A stretch of DNA of 64,000 nucleotides from Halisarca cf. caerulea (GCA_963170055.1 CAUJGJ010000288.1:2501-66500), one strand, 5' to 3'. Positions 1 to 13,082 are shown, counted from the first letter of the stretch. Numbers and translations: made by a program. The notes: generated by a model not told the origin, from the sequence alone.

Positions 1-123
1 GCACAAATGTCATTTGAACCAGTCTTGGCTGGTCTGGTCTGGTGTATGTGCTCTTTCATAACATGTCTTTGCCTTAAAACTTCTTATGAGGGAGTGTTCA
101 GTATTCTTTTCCTAGTTGCCCAG

Positions 124-285
124 GGCAACCCAGATGAAATAGCTCTAGATGAAGACAGTGAAGAGGAGGACACTACCAATCAAGAGTCTACCTCACTAGC
201 CCCTCCGTCTGAGATCATGCCCATTCCGGCTCAGTCAACTAATGAAGAAAGTGAACCGGAAATCAAGAAAAGGAAAGAAGTGTAA
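124..285 (+). CDS. DBR1: DBR1-like lariat debranching enzyme, C-terminal exon (partial)
   Basis: This is the last exon of a gene that begins upstream of the window. A pyrimidine-rich acceptor ending in CCCAG precedes an open frame of 53 codons that ends in TAA at 283-285. The peptide starts GNPDEIALDEDSEEED and ends in a basic EPEIKKRKEV tail. Human DBR1, from memory, has NPDEIMLDEEEDED followed by a long acidic region and a basic KK-rich stretch, so the pattern fits the disordered tail of the RNA lariat debranching enzyme, a nuclear metallophosphoesterase that opens 2'-5' branched introns. The catalytic domain is outside the window. An acidic tail of another splicing factor (for example XAB2) is the main alternative. 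An acceptor at the upstream CCTAG, adding a few codons, cannot be excluded. The next gene starts only 45 bp downstream. Confidence 0.55.
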   Translation, partial: GNPDEIALDEDSEEEDTTNQESTSLAPPSEIMPIPAQSTNEESEPEIKKRKEV

Positions 286-330
286 ACAGGAACTAGTGAA
301 ATGATTGTAAAACGGAAGCATTAAGATAAA

Positions 331-2319
331 ATGGCGACTATATATTGGTCAACTTTACTAGTACTAGTTGGAGTCTTCCGTGGACGTTAGTTGAATCTTT
401 GTTAGCGCTATTTAATGTCATTGCATTTTCCTAGAAGAAAGGTTCACTGTGGTTTAGTATGTTTCTCTTCCTTTTAATTAGTGAAAGCTTTCGACTACCC
501 CGACTTCAGTAACCTTGAAAAGAACGTCTATTCTACTATCTCGCCAGGAATTTTCTTCAGACTGACAAACCATCAGAAGCAGATCGGATCGTCAGGTAAT
601 ATACGTGTGGGTAGTGCTGTTAGTCAAGTTCTAGCTTGGCGCTAAGCGTGGCTAACCTGTTGCTATCCCATCCCTCTGTCATCATTCACCATCACCAGTA
701 TCACGTGCATATTGTCACCATTAGCATCACACCGAGTCTCACTACCACTAACTTTTCATCATCATCATGTCACCCTTAGTGTCACCATCCCCACCAGCAC
801 CTGCACTACTGCCATCATCTCCTGTCACTCCCTGCAGCTGGCATCGGTGGTGTACAAGGTGTTCTATGGTATATACGCACACAGAATGACATTGACCAGT
901 TAGTGGGAGGGGTTGCTCCCCATCCTCCATACATTGCTCTTATTGATCCAAACTCAACAGAAGATGCTGTAGCTTTGTCAAGCAGGTGAATAAGTCAGCT
1001 GGTTGTTGTTCCTTTCCCTATTTGTTGTTCTTTGTCCTGTTTGTTGCTGTTCCTGTTTCCAGTTGCTTGTACCTTCCCCCTCACACACACAGGTCCAACC
1101 TCCTGTCTCTCAGCATGTCCAACAGAGTGGTGGGTGTGGTTATAGTCCATAATACTGTCAACACTCCATTAGGTGAGTTGGGATGATGTGCATCCAGTAC
1201 ATGTATGTGTGAGGGGTTGGGGTCAAGTTAATAGCCACACACACAGGGAGTGGCTATACCAGCTCCAATTTCTCCCCGGTGATGTCATGTGACAATGAAG
1301 GATTTGGGTGGAACAATCAGGAAACATGCTCTCACCAGTGGAACCCTTTTGTGAGTGTTTGTGCTCATCTCTTGTGTGTGGATGCACTCATCTTTTGTCT
1401 GTTTGCACTCGTCTCTTTTGAGTGGATGCACTCATCTTTTGAGTGGATGCACTCATCTTTTGTCTGTTTGCACTCGTCTCTTTTGAGTGTTTGTACTCGT
1501 CTTATGTGTGTTTTCACTCATCTTTCGTGTGTGTCACTGTCTCCCTACCTCTTCCTCTCTTCCTTTTTCCCTCCCTCTTTCTCTCTTCTTCAGGCAAACA
1601 ATCTGTTATATCATGATTTCCAGGACTTCCCAATCATGGTCATAGGAGATGCAACTCCTTTCAAGAATGTGAGCATTTAATTTCCTTTTATCCCACCCAC
1701 CGCTCCTCCCTCTTGTACCCCACCCACCTACTCCTCCCTCTCGTACCTCACCCATCTGCCCCTCCCTTTTGTACCCCACCCACCTACCTCTCCCTTTTGT
1801 ACCCAACTCACCTGTCCCTCTCTCTTGATGCAGTGTTTTGAGAAGTTCATGCAGTCAAACATTCCCACCTCTTATCCTCTGTGCGCGGCTGAGCTCACTG
1901 CGGACATGTCAGTGGCTGTCAGCACGGAGTCATGCTACAGAAGAGGTACGTGATATGAGTTTATCTCATGTCAGTGTTGTCAACCCAGCCCTCCTACAGC
2001 CTATCTACCCATGCCATTCCTGACTGTTGGGGGATTCTCCTGTGATGCACTGGGTGGCTTATCTGTGTGGGGAACTCCCTTCCACTTGCCTAACACCTCA
2101 CAAGATGTCATCATGGTTACAACCAAGGTACGTATGTTGATGGTTTATTGTATAAAAGTCATAACCAAGCCAGTTTCAACTTATTAGCTTGATACCTTAT
2201 CAATGTTCCCACGGAGTGCCTCTCTGGGAGGTGGAGAGGCAGCTGGGATTGTTGCTCTCTTGGCAATGGCTGAGGCCATTGGACAACTCAAGAGAAAGGT
2301 GTGCATCCATTGCGTACAA

Positions 2320-2386
<67 letters not shown>

Positions 2387-4419
2387 GTATAAGATGCTGA
2401 GAGTGCAGGATAACCTGGATGTGTGCTGTGACCATCTCTCCTTCCTTGCCAGGGAGAACTTGAGAACACAACAAAGTCCATCATTTTCACTTTTTTCAAT
2501 GGTGTGAGTGGCCTGCCTGTCTATGCCGTCATCTAATGACACACCTCATACCACACTTCATGACACACCTCATGACACACCTTCTACCACATCACTGCAC
2601 TTCGATCTACTGTACTGTAATGTACTTACTTTCCTATTCGTGGGTTTGTGTTGAGTTGTGTATTGTCTGCTGTGTTTGCCTGCAGGAAAGTTGGGACTAC
2701 ATTGGCTCTAGTAGATTGGTCCACGACATGGCAAGGAAGGACTTCACGTCTTTTGATATTGACCAAATCAGTCATTTTGTAGAGCTCAGCCATCTTGGCT
2801 TCACCAACCACACTGCTAAGCAATCTCTCTACTATGCACACTTGCATCGCGATGTGAGTTGGCCTGCTCACAGATTACTGTGTTGCATGTGTGGACATCT
2901 TTGCTGCATTCACAGGACAATATATTTAGAAACTTGGCAATGTTTGCTAAAAGCAACAACATCAGTATTGCTAAAGCAGTCGGTTCAGCCCTCCCACCCT
3001 CCTCTCTGCTCTCCTTCCTGAAAGCTAACTCTAACATCAGTTCTGTTGTCCTTGGAGACTACGATGGAGGATACATCAACAGGTGGTGCCTGGTAGTAGG
3101 GCTGGGATGTGTGGCTGTTGTTTGATGTGTGTGCATGCTTCCTGGTAGGTTTTATGGAAGTAGATTTGACACAATTGACAACCTTGCATATGTGAACGAC
3201 AGCATCACTTTCAATGCATCTTTGGAGAAAGTTGCCGTAAGTTCTGTGTGTGGTGTGGTGTGGTTGATAGTGTGTCAGTGGGTGTGGGTGTGGTGTGGTT
3301 TATGGCATGGGTATGATGTGATCTAAGGTGTGGGTATGATGTGATCTAAGGTCTGGGTGTGGTGTGGTCTAAGGTGTGGGTGTGGTGTGGTCTAAGGTGT
3401 GGGTGTGGTGTGGTCTAAGGTGTGGGTGTGGTGTGGTCTAAAGTGTGTGTGTGGTGTGGTCTAAAGTGTGTGTGTGGTGTGGTCTAAGGTGTGGGTGTGG
3501 TGTTGTCTAAAGTGTGTGTGTGGTGTGGTCTAAGGTGTGCGTGTGGTGTGGGTGTGGTGTGGTCTAAGGTGTGGGTGTGGTGTGGTCCTAAAGTGTGGGT
3601 GTGGTGTGGTCTAAGGTGTGTGTGTGTGGTGTGGTCTAAGGTGTGTGTGTGTGTGGTGTGGTCTAAGGTGTGGGTGTGGTCTAAAGTGTGGGTGTGGTGT
3701 GGTCTAAGGTGTGGGTGTGGTGTGGTCTAAGGTGTGGGTGTGGTGCGGTCCTAAAGTGTGGGTGTGGTATGGTCTAAGGTGTGGGTGTGGTGTGGTCTAA
3801 GGTGTGGGTGTGGTATGGTCCAAGGTGTGGGTGTGGTGTGGTCTAAGGTGTGGGTGTGGTGTGGTAAGTGGTGTAATGCAGTATATCACAGGTGGTTAAC
3901 CTCATCCCTCATTTCTCCTCATGTCACAGGAAAGACTAGCTAAAGTGTCCTCAGCTTTGGCTGCTACTGTTTTGGAATTATCCGGAGCAGCTTGTGCAAG
4001 TAACTCCTGTCATCCTGTGGCCAACAAGGAGCTGGTGTGTGTGTGTGTGCGTGCGTGCGCGCAAGTATGTGACTTATGTTTTATCATCTATTGCCTGCCC
4101 TATTCTATCGTCACAGGTGAAGGACTTAGTTGAGTGTTTTTTACGGAATTTTTCATGTCCAAGATTCCAAGAAGCGATACCAGACAGTGTGGACATGCGT
4201 AAGCCAATATTATGTAGTGTGTGTTTGCTGTGGCTGACTGCTTTGATGTTGTCCACTTACAGCCAACTCCACAGTGATTGGATATGTAGGTATTTTCAGG
4301 AGCCGAAATCAAGCTCCTCAGGTTTACCTTCCAAATGCAGTGAGAAACCTACTCACATACTACCTAGGGGACTGGACAGCTAATGTTACAGCAAAACAGT
4401 GTGACAATATCAGTATGGT

Positions 4420-4469
<50 letters not shown>

Positions 4470-4687
4470 AAACCTTGCTCAACACACAGGATGGGTACTC
4501 TCAGAGGATATTCTCCCGTGGTCCAAGCTACAATTCCTCTGCTGATACTCCTACTGGAACATGTGTGCTAGCAAATACTTTCTTCCTCAATTCTTTGTCT
4601 CCTGTTTTTGAAGGAGAGAATCGTGAAACATATAGATCAGACCTTGTAGGGGAATACTCATCATGGGCAGAGAGCAGGTGAGTGGTG

Positions 4688-4721
<34 letters not shown>

Positions 4722-5033
4722 ATTATATGTGCATGTGTGTGTGTGTGTGTGCACTTGATTTCATCTTTCCTGTGCCTATAATGCAGTTGGATCACTCTTC
4801 AAGTTCGTCTCTACATAACAACAGGATTGGGAGAAGAGGTAGGTTGTCCTGAAGCTGATGCGGTTTAGTTTTGTTGACTCTTCCTGTCCAATCTGTGTGT
4901 GTAGCTGGGGACATTCTTCGGTGGACTTGTCTTATTTGGAATCTTCATTCTATTGTCCATTCAATTATTCCGAAGAGGAAGAAATATATTTCATCAGAGG
5001 ATCATACCACCATCAGATGATGCTGAACAATGA
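331..5033 (+). CDS. NCSTN: Nicastrin, gamma-secretase subunit (19 exons, about 703 aa)
   Basis: Type I membrane glycoprotein that serves as the large ectodomain subunit of gamma-secretase, which cleaves Notch- and APP-like substrates. Phase-consistent exons: 331-385, 482-595, 838-985, 1093-1172, 1247-1350, 1594-1668, 1834-1945, 2000-2127, 2188-2298, 2453-2503, 2686-2853, 2916-3082, 3149-3236, 3930-4034, 4117-4198, 4263-4417, 4490-4677, 4787-4838, 4905-5033. They sum to 704 codons; human nicastrin has 709 residues. Exon 1 encodes a hydrophobic signal peptide (MATIYWSTLLVLVGVF). Exon 11 carries the family DYIGS motif (ESWDYIGSSRLVHDM). Exon 17 ends with EYSSWAESRW, matching human EYSTWTESRW. 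The last exon encodes the transmembrane helix (GLVLFGIFILLSIQLF) and a short basic tail. Many NxS/T sequons are present. The exon 1 donor could be 380 or 386; GTTAGT at 386 was chosen because it is the stronger site and keeps phase. Confidence in identity is very high; individual borders are slightly less certain. Confidence 0.95.
2321..2386 (+). repeat. (GT)n microsatellite in nicastrin intron 9
   Basis: About 32 perfect GT dinucleotides between exons 9 and 10. Further intronic dinucleotide tracts in the same gene are GT at 4418-4467 and TA at 4689-4714. Confidence 0.97.
3240..3870 (+). repeat. GT-rich minisatellite filling nicastrin intron 13
   Basis: About 25 imperfect copies of a roughly 23-bp unit containing GTGTGGTCTAAGGTGTGGGT. 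The array occupies nearly all of the intron between exons 13 and 14. Open frames across it are low-complexity and lie between a donor (3237) and an acceptor (3929), so they are not coding. Confidence 0.93.
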
Positions 5034-5209
5034 CCTTGGTTTATTTCCAAGTAATAGCATGCATGTTTATGACTGTGTGCACACTCCATGTATGTAAATA
5101 CTGCACTTGCAATAATAATTGGCATTGTAAGAATGAATGTCTAGTGAAAATTCAGTAGAAGCTACAACTGAACATTAGCAGCATGTGAGTTCTGCGACTT
5201 CAGGCGACA

Positions 5210-5496
5210 TCAGCCAATTTGACCACAACGCTGTGTGAACTCTGCAAAGTGCTTCAAGTCCTCACTGGTCACTGTCATGTGGTTGTGTTGCAGAGACTTG
5301 AGGCAGTCTTCCAAGGTTATTTGTCTTGTGCACACCTTTTGAAAAAACAAGAGTCACTCAACAGTAGACACAGAAGAGAAGGACCAGATGTTACCTGATT
5401 AGGAGGTATATCAGTGAACTTCATCATCTTCCCATTAGGATCCGTGGGTGAGCAAGCACGATAGCACTGGCCTGCTGAAGAAGGGGCATGGGTACA

Positions 5497-5537
<41 letters not shown>

Positions 5538-8351
5538 CTGACCTGTGGAGAGCTTCCAATGAGTGGAATTCTCCAGTTCTCGAACAGGCATCATGGCTGC
5601 ATCAGAACAGAATATGGAGATGTCACTTCCTGTGTACCCTTCCATCTTATTGGCAAGTAGGTTGAACTCCATTTCAGTTAATGATGATGGAATGTTAGCA
5701 AAGAACATCTTCAATAAGTCCAGGCGTACATCTCTGCTTGGAAGGGGTACATAAATCCTCTTCTGAAAACGTCTTATAAAGGCAGTGTCCAGTTCCCAGG
5801 GGCAGTTGGTAGCACAGAGCAGGAACATTTGGCTGTCCTGACATGTGTCAGCTCCCTCCATCTGTCTTAGCAGCTCAGTCTTGATCCTCCTTGTGTGTTC
5901 TTCTTCCCTGGAGGACCTTTGACGACAGATGCAGTCAACTTCATCAATGAAAATGACCTGAAGGCAAAGCCCATACAGTATAGCAGAAAATATCTAAGAC
6001 AAGAACCTTCTAGCACAGCACCCTCTACCCCAACACCCTCTACTCTCTAGCACAGCACCCTCTACCCTCTAGCACAGCACCCTCTACCCTCTAGCACAGC
6101 ACCCTCTACCTTCCAGCACAGCACCCTCTACCCTCCAGCACAGCACCCTCTACCCTCTAGCACAGCACCCTCTACCCTCTAGCACAGCACCCTATACCCT
6201 CTAGCACAGCACTCTCTACTCTCTAGCACAGCACCCTCTATCCTCCAGCACAGCACCCTCTACCCTCTACTCTCTAGCACAGCACCCTCTACCATCTAGC
6301 ACAACACCCTCTACCCTCTAGCACAGCACCCTATACCCTCTAGCACAACACCCTCTACCCTCTAGCACAGCACCCTCTACCCTCTAGCACAACGCCCTCT
6401 ACCCTCTAGTACAGCACCCTCTACCCTCTAGCACAGCACCCTCTACCCTCTAGCACAGCACCCTCTACCCTCTAGCACAACACCCTCTACCCTCTAGCAC
6501 AGCACCCTCTACCCTCTAGCACAGCGCCCTCTACCCTCTAGCACAGCGCCCTCTACCCTCTAGCACAGCGCCCTCTACCCTCCAGCACAGCACCCTCTAC
6601 CCTCCAGCACAACACCCTCTACCCTCTAGCACAGCACCCTCTACCCTCCAGCACAGCACCCTATACCCTCTAGCACAGCGCCCTCTATCCTCCAGCACAA
6701 CACCCTCTACTCTCTAGCACAGCACCCTCTACCATCTAGCACAGCACCCTCTATCCTCCAGCACAACACCCTCTACTCTCTAGCACAGCACCCTCTACCC
6801 TCTAGCACAACACCCTCTACCCTCTAGCACAGTATCCTCTACCCTCTAGCACAGCACCCTCTACCCTCTAGCACAGCACCCTCTATCCTCCAGCACAACA
6901 CCCTCTACTCTCTAGCACAGCACCCTCTACCCTCTAGCACAACACCCTCTACCCTCTAGCACAGTATCCTCTACCCTCTAGCACAGCACCCTCTACCCTC
7001 TAGCACAGCACCCTCTACCATCTAGCACAGTATCCTCTACCCTCTAGCACAGCACCCTCTACCCTCTAGCACAGTATCCTCTACCCTCTAGCACAGCACC
7101 CTCTACCCTCTAGCACAGCACCCTCTACCCTCTAGCACTGTATCCTTTACCCTCTAGCACAGCACCCTCTACCCTCTAGCACAGCACCCTCTACCCTCTA
7201 GCACTGTATCCTTTACCCTCTAGCACAGCACCCTCTACCCTCTAGCACTGTATCCTTTACCCTCTAGCACAGCACCCGCTACCCTCTAGCACAGCACCCT
7301 CTACCCTCTAGCACAACACCCTCTACTCTCTAGCACAGCACCCGCTACCCTCTAGCACAGCAACCTCTACCCTCTAGCACAGTATCCTCTACCCTCTAGC
7401 ACAGCACCCTCTACCCTCTAGCACAGTATCCTCTACCCTCTAGCACAGCACCCTCTACCCTCTAGCACAGTATCCTCTACCCTCTAAGTATAACTCACAG
7501 ATATTCCACTACTTCTCCTAGCATGTTGGAAAAGCTCCTTTATAATCCTGCCCATGAAGAGAAAGATAAACACCGATACCAGAAAGCAGCCTATAGGAGT
7601 GAGGTCCTTACTTCTCACTCTCCCCAACCCAACTGGACAGGAAGTCTGAACTTGACACACAGTAGAAATTCGACCCAATCTCTCCACTCAGTGCTTGTCC
7701 CAATCGTGTCTTACCTGTCAGGATATACAACAACATTGGCACACATCACCAGGCCACAATTGGCACACATCACCAGGCCACAATTGGCACACATCACCAG
7801 GCCACAATTGGCACACATCACCAGGCCACAATTGGCACACATCACCAGGCCACAATTGGCACACATCACCAGGTCACAATTGGCACACATCACCAGGCCA
7901 CAATTGGCACACATCACCAGGCCACAATTGGCACACATCACCAGGCCACAATTGGCACACATCACCAGGTCTCAGACATGTGCTCATGACTAACCTGTTC
8001 CTGGTGGCCCATACAGAAGTATCCTCTTCCATGGTTTGCGAGGGCCAGTGAAGAGATGGGAGTACTGAAGAGGAAGTATTATGGCCTCTCTAAGGAGCTG
8101 TTTAGCTTCTCCCAAGCCAGCTACATCCTTAAAAGTCAGTGAGCTCTTTTGCATGATTGTATCAACAATGACTTCTTTGCGACTGCGAGGTAGCAATAGA
8201 GCCCACTGTGAGGATTAAGGGTTAAGACAAGGCAGTGAGAATCTGAAAACACGGCTTTACCTTTTTGCATTGGAGTCATGGACTGAATGGCTATCCCCAC
8301 ATGTGTCAGCTGATGAGCAATGGAAACACAGACCTCACAACGAGACCAGCA

Positions 8352-8407
<56 letters not shown>

Positions 8408-8534
8408 TACTGCACTTATATATAAGCTAAGAAAATTGGTACCTGGTGGGTGCTGAACTTGGTCCATAGACTTCTCTAAAATGTTAATTTGGTGCTGAAG
8501 TATTCTCACTAACTGCTCTAAAGCACGCTAAAAT

Positions 8535-8566
<32 letters not shown>

Positions 8567-8798
8567 CAAGCTCGCTCAACCAGCACTAGCAGCATTCAAG
8601 CTACCAAAAACGTACAGCTCTTAGTTGATTCCCTTCGGCATGGCATATACTTCCGATACACTGCAGAGCATGATTACAGTCACTCAATATGATACTTTTA
8701 TCACTCCCTTCAGAAGGATCTACAATACTGGCTGCATGCTCCAACCAGGCTGTCGCTTCTATACAAGAAGGGAAATCATATGGTAAATTTTCGCCTTC
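5210..8798 (-). CDS. VPS4-like AAA ATPase (5' end unresolved)
   Basis: Meiotic-clade AAA ATPase resembling VPS4. Exons in transcript order: 8616-8798, 8443-8527, 8261-8333, 7995-8182, 7612-7714, 7499-7547, 5543-5957, 5395-5474, 5210-5335; all phases agree. The catalytic part reads FKDVAGLGEAKQLLREAIIL and LFTGPRKPWKRILLYGPPGT, with Walker A GPPGTGKT split across two exons. Walker B is VIFIDEVD, sensor 1 CATN, and the arginine finger region FIRRFQKRIYVPLP. The end (LKHFAEFTQRCGQIG) matches the C-terminal helix peculiar to VPS4. VPS4 disassembles ESCRT-III at membranes. The N-terminal 110 or so residues are helical in appearance but are not a clear MIT domain, so this may be a divergent paralogue rather than VPS4 itself. 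The first exon was not resolved: an ATG at 8946-8948 (MAGYSSCHARR) is possible but did not join in phase. Katanin-like proteins are a less likely alternative. Confidence 0.85.
5497..5533 (+). repeat. (AC)n microsatellite in VPS4-like intron
   Basis: About 18 AC dinucleotides between the exons at 5395-5474 and 5543-5957. Other simple tracts in this gene are AC at 8350-8402 and GA at 8535-8566. Confidence 0.95.
5998..7490 (+). repeat. 1.5-kb minisatellite, 21-bp unit, in VPS4-like intron
   Basis: About 70 copies of a 21-bp unit (CTCTACCCTCTAGCACAGCA). Variants cluster as CTACTCTC, ATCCTCCAG and GTATCCTT subtypes, and runs of subtypes recur, suggesting local duplications. It separates the helical exon IIKELFQHARR from the Walker B exon and makes this the longest intron of the gene. 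Confidence 0.97.
7735..7972 (+). repeat. 24-bp minisatellite in VPS4-like intron
   Basis: About ten near-identical copies of a 24-bp unit containing ACAATTGGCACACATCACCA. It splits the two exons that encode Walker A. Since 24 is a multiple of 3, frames on both strands stay open across it, but splice sites at 7994 and 7715 place it in an intron. Confidence 0.96.
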
Positions 8799-8948
8799 CT
8801 ACAATATGGTGGAGAAGAGACCTTCATAACCGCTTAGCAAAAAGTAGCTTCTCTGAGAGGTATCCTGTGAAGTCATGAGCTGGTACAGCTACGTATTTGC
8901 CGAGTGCATTGCAGTCCTTCGCGCGTGACAGCTGCTATAACCCGCCAT

Positions 8949-9035
8949 TTTTCACTTGTACACTGTAATCTGTGCACGTGACCTCCAACTCATGTGACCT
9001 CTTCGAGCTCATCAGGTCGAGCATCAGGTCTCAAG
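8949..9035. promoter_or_regulatory. Divergent promoter between VPS4-like gene and ACO1
   Basis: Only 87 bp separate the possible start codon of the minus-strand gene (8948) from the aconitase ATG (9036). The interval contains a CACGTG palindrome at 8975-8980 and a second half-site (CATGTG). No TATA box was seen. If the minus-strand start lies elsewhere, the gap is at most 237 bp. Confidence 0.6.
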
Positions 9036-12000
9036 ATGGCTGAAGTTCATGTAGGTGAGGTCGATTGCCACTCGAATTTTTCTCCTAGCTATCATATTCT
9101 TCGCTTTTTGTTTACAAAATGGGTCACTATATATTTAGGTAATCCCTTTTCGGAACTGATTTCTGAGATAGATGTGTCGGGGCGCAAGCTGAGTTTCTAT
9201 GATGTGCGTAGACTAGATCCTGCCTTGTACGGTAAGACGTGATTGATTGTGTCGTTATTGTTTGTGTCTGATTGTAGTCAATATTTGTCTGTAGACCGTC
9301 TTCCATTCTCGGTGAGGGTACTTTTAGAGTCTGCTGTAAGGAACTGTGACCAGTTTACTCTCAGAAAGAAAGATGTCGAGAATATCATGAGATGGGAGGT
9401 CAACCGTGGAAACAATGTGGAGATACCATTCAAACCATCTCGGGTTATTATGCAGGACTTCACGTTAGTCGCTAAAAAGGCTTTTGTTTGTTTACCCTTT
9501 GTTGCCTAAACTGTCTCCCTGTCATCATTGTTTATGTTTCCGTTTTATTATTGTCCACCCCCCCCCCCCCCCCCCATCACCATGGCCCATTTCCCCATCA
9601 CCATGGCCCATTTCTCCCCATCACCATGGCCCATTTCTCCCCATCACCATGGCCCATTTCCCCATCTCCATGGCCCATTTCTCCCCATCACCATGGCCCA
9701 TTTCCTCCCATCACCATGGCCCATTTCTCCCCATCACCATTTCCTGTTTCTCCCCATCAACATGGCCCATTTCTCCCCATCACCATGGCCCATTTCCCCC
9801 ATCACCATGGCCTATTTCTCCCCATCACATGGCCTATTTCCCTCATCACCATGGCCCATTTCTCCCCATCTCCATGGCCCATTTCTGCCCATCTCCATGG
9901 CCCATTTCTCCCCGTTAACATGGCCTATCTCTCGCAGTCATCATTTTTCATCTCCCCCATCAGCATGATCGATTTATTGCCATATTTGTGATTCATCTAT
10001 GTTGTCACGATCTATGTATGTATAGCCATTGTCACTAACCATCTCTCCTCGTGTTAATTCATCTACATGTCTCCATCATCATAGTCCAATTTTCATCATT
10101 GTAAACCATCTGTTCCAATCATGACCTATTCTAATCACCATGATCCATACATCATCATCACTGTGATCTGTCTATACTCATCACATGTAGTGGTGTGCCA
10201 GCAGTGGTAGACTTTGCTGCTATGAGAGATGCTGTTAAGGGCCTTGATGGTGACCCATCTAAGATCAATCCAGTCTGCCCTGCCGATCTTGTTATTGACC
10301 ATTCTGTTCAAGTTGACTTTGCTAGAACGTAAGGAGAGAGGGAGTTTATGCATGGTCTCACCGAGTGGAAGTGTTGTTTAGTAGGGCACACAAATACACA
10401 TACGTACTTACTGTGGGGCAGTGATCTGTGAATGTGGATTATGTAAAGAGTAATGATTCTGCTGTTACTTGTTCCAGGAACCTTCCATACTGTCCATCGT
10501 GTTCACAGCAGTCTGTTAGCTGTAGCACTCCCCAGACCCGATTGGGACCTTTGAGGGACACTTTCTTGAAATCCTCACCAGCCCCCCCCACCAAAACCTC
10601 ACTATGTTCCTCCACACTTGAGAACGGGTCGGCCCATTGATGGCTGGTATGTGTGTGCGTTCAGCTCACTTCCTGGTATCAAGTTCTGAGTACAGTACTT
10701 GCTGTCACTGATTGTGATGTGCTTGTTGGTACTTGTCCAATTCATATGGTTTTGATGTTATGTGTTTCCCTCCAGCCCAGATGCTCTTGAAAAGAACCAA
10801 GAACTAGAGTTTGAGAGGAACAAAGAACGTTTTGCATTTCTGAAATGGGGCTCCAAGGCTTTGAAGAACATGCTAATAGTACCTCCGGGATCCGGTATTG
10901 TTCACCAGGTGAGTTGTCCAGGGTTGCTAGGAATGTTAGTAGATGTGGGTTGTGCCTTTCAACTGATCCAGGTTCCGTGCTTGTGTTCAGTGTGTGATCT
11001 GTGCAAGTGTTTTGTATGTGAGGTATAAGCTGGTGTGTTGCATGTATGTATGTGTGATCTATCCTAGTATATTTGGGTGTTTAGGTATGATGTACACTAG
11101 TAAGTTGTGTGTTCATGTATTGTTGTAGGTGAATCTGGAGTATTTGGCTCGTGTGGTATTCAGTAATGATGGAACTCTCTATCCTGATTCAGTAGTTGGT
11201 ACTGACTCGCACACAACGATGATCAATGGGTTGGGAGTCCTTGGGTGGGGAGTTGGAGGAATAGAAGCTGAAGCTGTTATGTTGGGTCAGCCAATAAGCA
11301 TGGTGTTACCAGAAGTAGTTGGCTACAAGCTGACTGGAGAGATCAGCCAATACACCACATCTACTGACGTTGTGCTCACTATCACCAAGGTAATGGTTGC
11401 CCCCTTTTGTTGTTACTTTGGCCCAAATGAATGTCTATTTTGTGTAGAATCTGCGCAATATTGGAGTTGTTGGAAAGTTTGTCGAGTTCTTTGGCCCAGG
11501 GGTAGCCCAGCTGTCCATAGCGGACCGAGCCACCATTGCCAACATGTGTCCAGAGTATGGGGCCACTGTAGGGTATTTCCCTGTGGATGACAGGAGTATA
11601 CGCTACCTTGAGCAGACCAGCAGGGACTCCACTACCATCAAGCTCATTGAGGCCTACCTCAAAGCTTCCAGAATGTACAGGAACTATTCAGATCCCAACC
11701 AGGACCCAGTGTTCTCACAGGTGTTGTTGCTGTTGTTGTTGTTGTTGTTGTTATTGTTGGTGGTGGTGATCTCTCAAATCCAATAATCAATGGGGCTGGA
11801 AGAAGTCAGATTATGGAGTAGTCTTAATGTAATGCAAGTATTGTGACTACACCTCATAAGATGTTGGGACTAGAAAGAGTGTTGGATTAGAGGTTGTGGA
11901 TTGCAAAGTTTTCACTGTGCTGTGCTGTTGATGTGGTGGTTGTATCATTCCTTTTTCATTAGGTAATAGAGTTAGATCTATTGGATGTTGTGCCGTCTAT

Positions 12001-13036
12001 TTCTGGTCCAAAAAGACCTCATGACAGAATAGCAATTGATTCCATGAAAGAGGACTTCCAGAAGTGCCTCAACAGCAAGGTACTAACTGCATAATGTATT
12101 GTCTGTACCTGTTTTGGTGCCCTGTCTGTACCTGGTCTGGTGCCCTGTCTGTACCTGGTCTGGTGCCCTGTCTGTACCTGTTTTGATGTCCTGTCTGTAC
12201 CTGGTCTGGTGCCCTGTCTGTACCTGGTCTGGTGCCCTGTCTGTACCTGGTCTGGTGCCCTGTCTGTACCTGTTTTGATGTCCTGTCTGTACCTGGTCTG
12301 GTGCCCTGTCTGTACCTGGTCTGGTGCCCTGTCTGTACTTGTTTTGGTGCCCTGTCTGTACCTGGTCTGGTGCCCTGTCTGTACCTGGTCTGGTGCCCTG
12401 TCTGTACCTGTTTTGTTGTCCTGTCTGTACCTGGTTTGGTGCCCTGTCTATCTGTATGTATGTAGTTGGTGTTGTTCTATCATTAATGTGGTTATGTCCG
12501 TAGGTTGGCTTCAAAGGTTTTCAGATAGACCCCGCCCACCATGGAGACACTGTTCCCTTCAAGTTTGGTGACAAAGAGTTCAATTTGACTCATGGTTCTG
12601 TTGTGATTGCTGCCATCACCAGCTGCACCAATACCAGTAACCCCTCTGTCATGCTGGGTGCTGGGTTGCTGGCCAAAAATGCAGTGGAGAAAGGGCTCAG
12701 TGTTGCTCCCTACATCAAGACTAGCCTATCCCCAGGATCTGGTGTGGTTACATATTACTTAAGAGAAAGTGGAGTGGTTCCCTATTTGGAAGAGTTAGGG
12801 TGGGTTTTTCTTATACGGAGTTACTTTAACCTGCCCACATGCTTTCTGCCAATCTGCACACCTGTCCTTTCCTTACAGGTTCAACAATGTTGGCTATGGT
12901 TGCATGACATGTATTGGCAACAGTGGACCTCTACTCGAGTCTGTTGTTCAAGCAATCGAGAAGGTGCATACATACTGTCAGTGGTTACTGTCTGGTGTGT
13001 GTGTGTGTTTGTTTGTGTGTGTGTTTGTGTGTGTGT

Positions 13037-13082
<46 letters not shown>

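Noticed and set aside
10428..10640. Cysteine-rich 70-codon frame
   Set aside because: Inside ACO1 intron 4. The flanking exons join in phase without it and no homologue of IRP1 has an insert here.
12140..12571. Overlapping 143-codon frames on both strands
   Set aside because: Fall in the ACO1 intron-8 minisatellite between a good donor (12080) and acceptor (12503).
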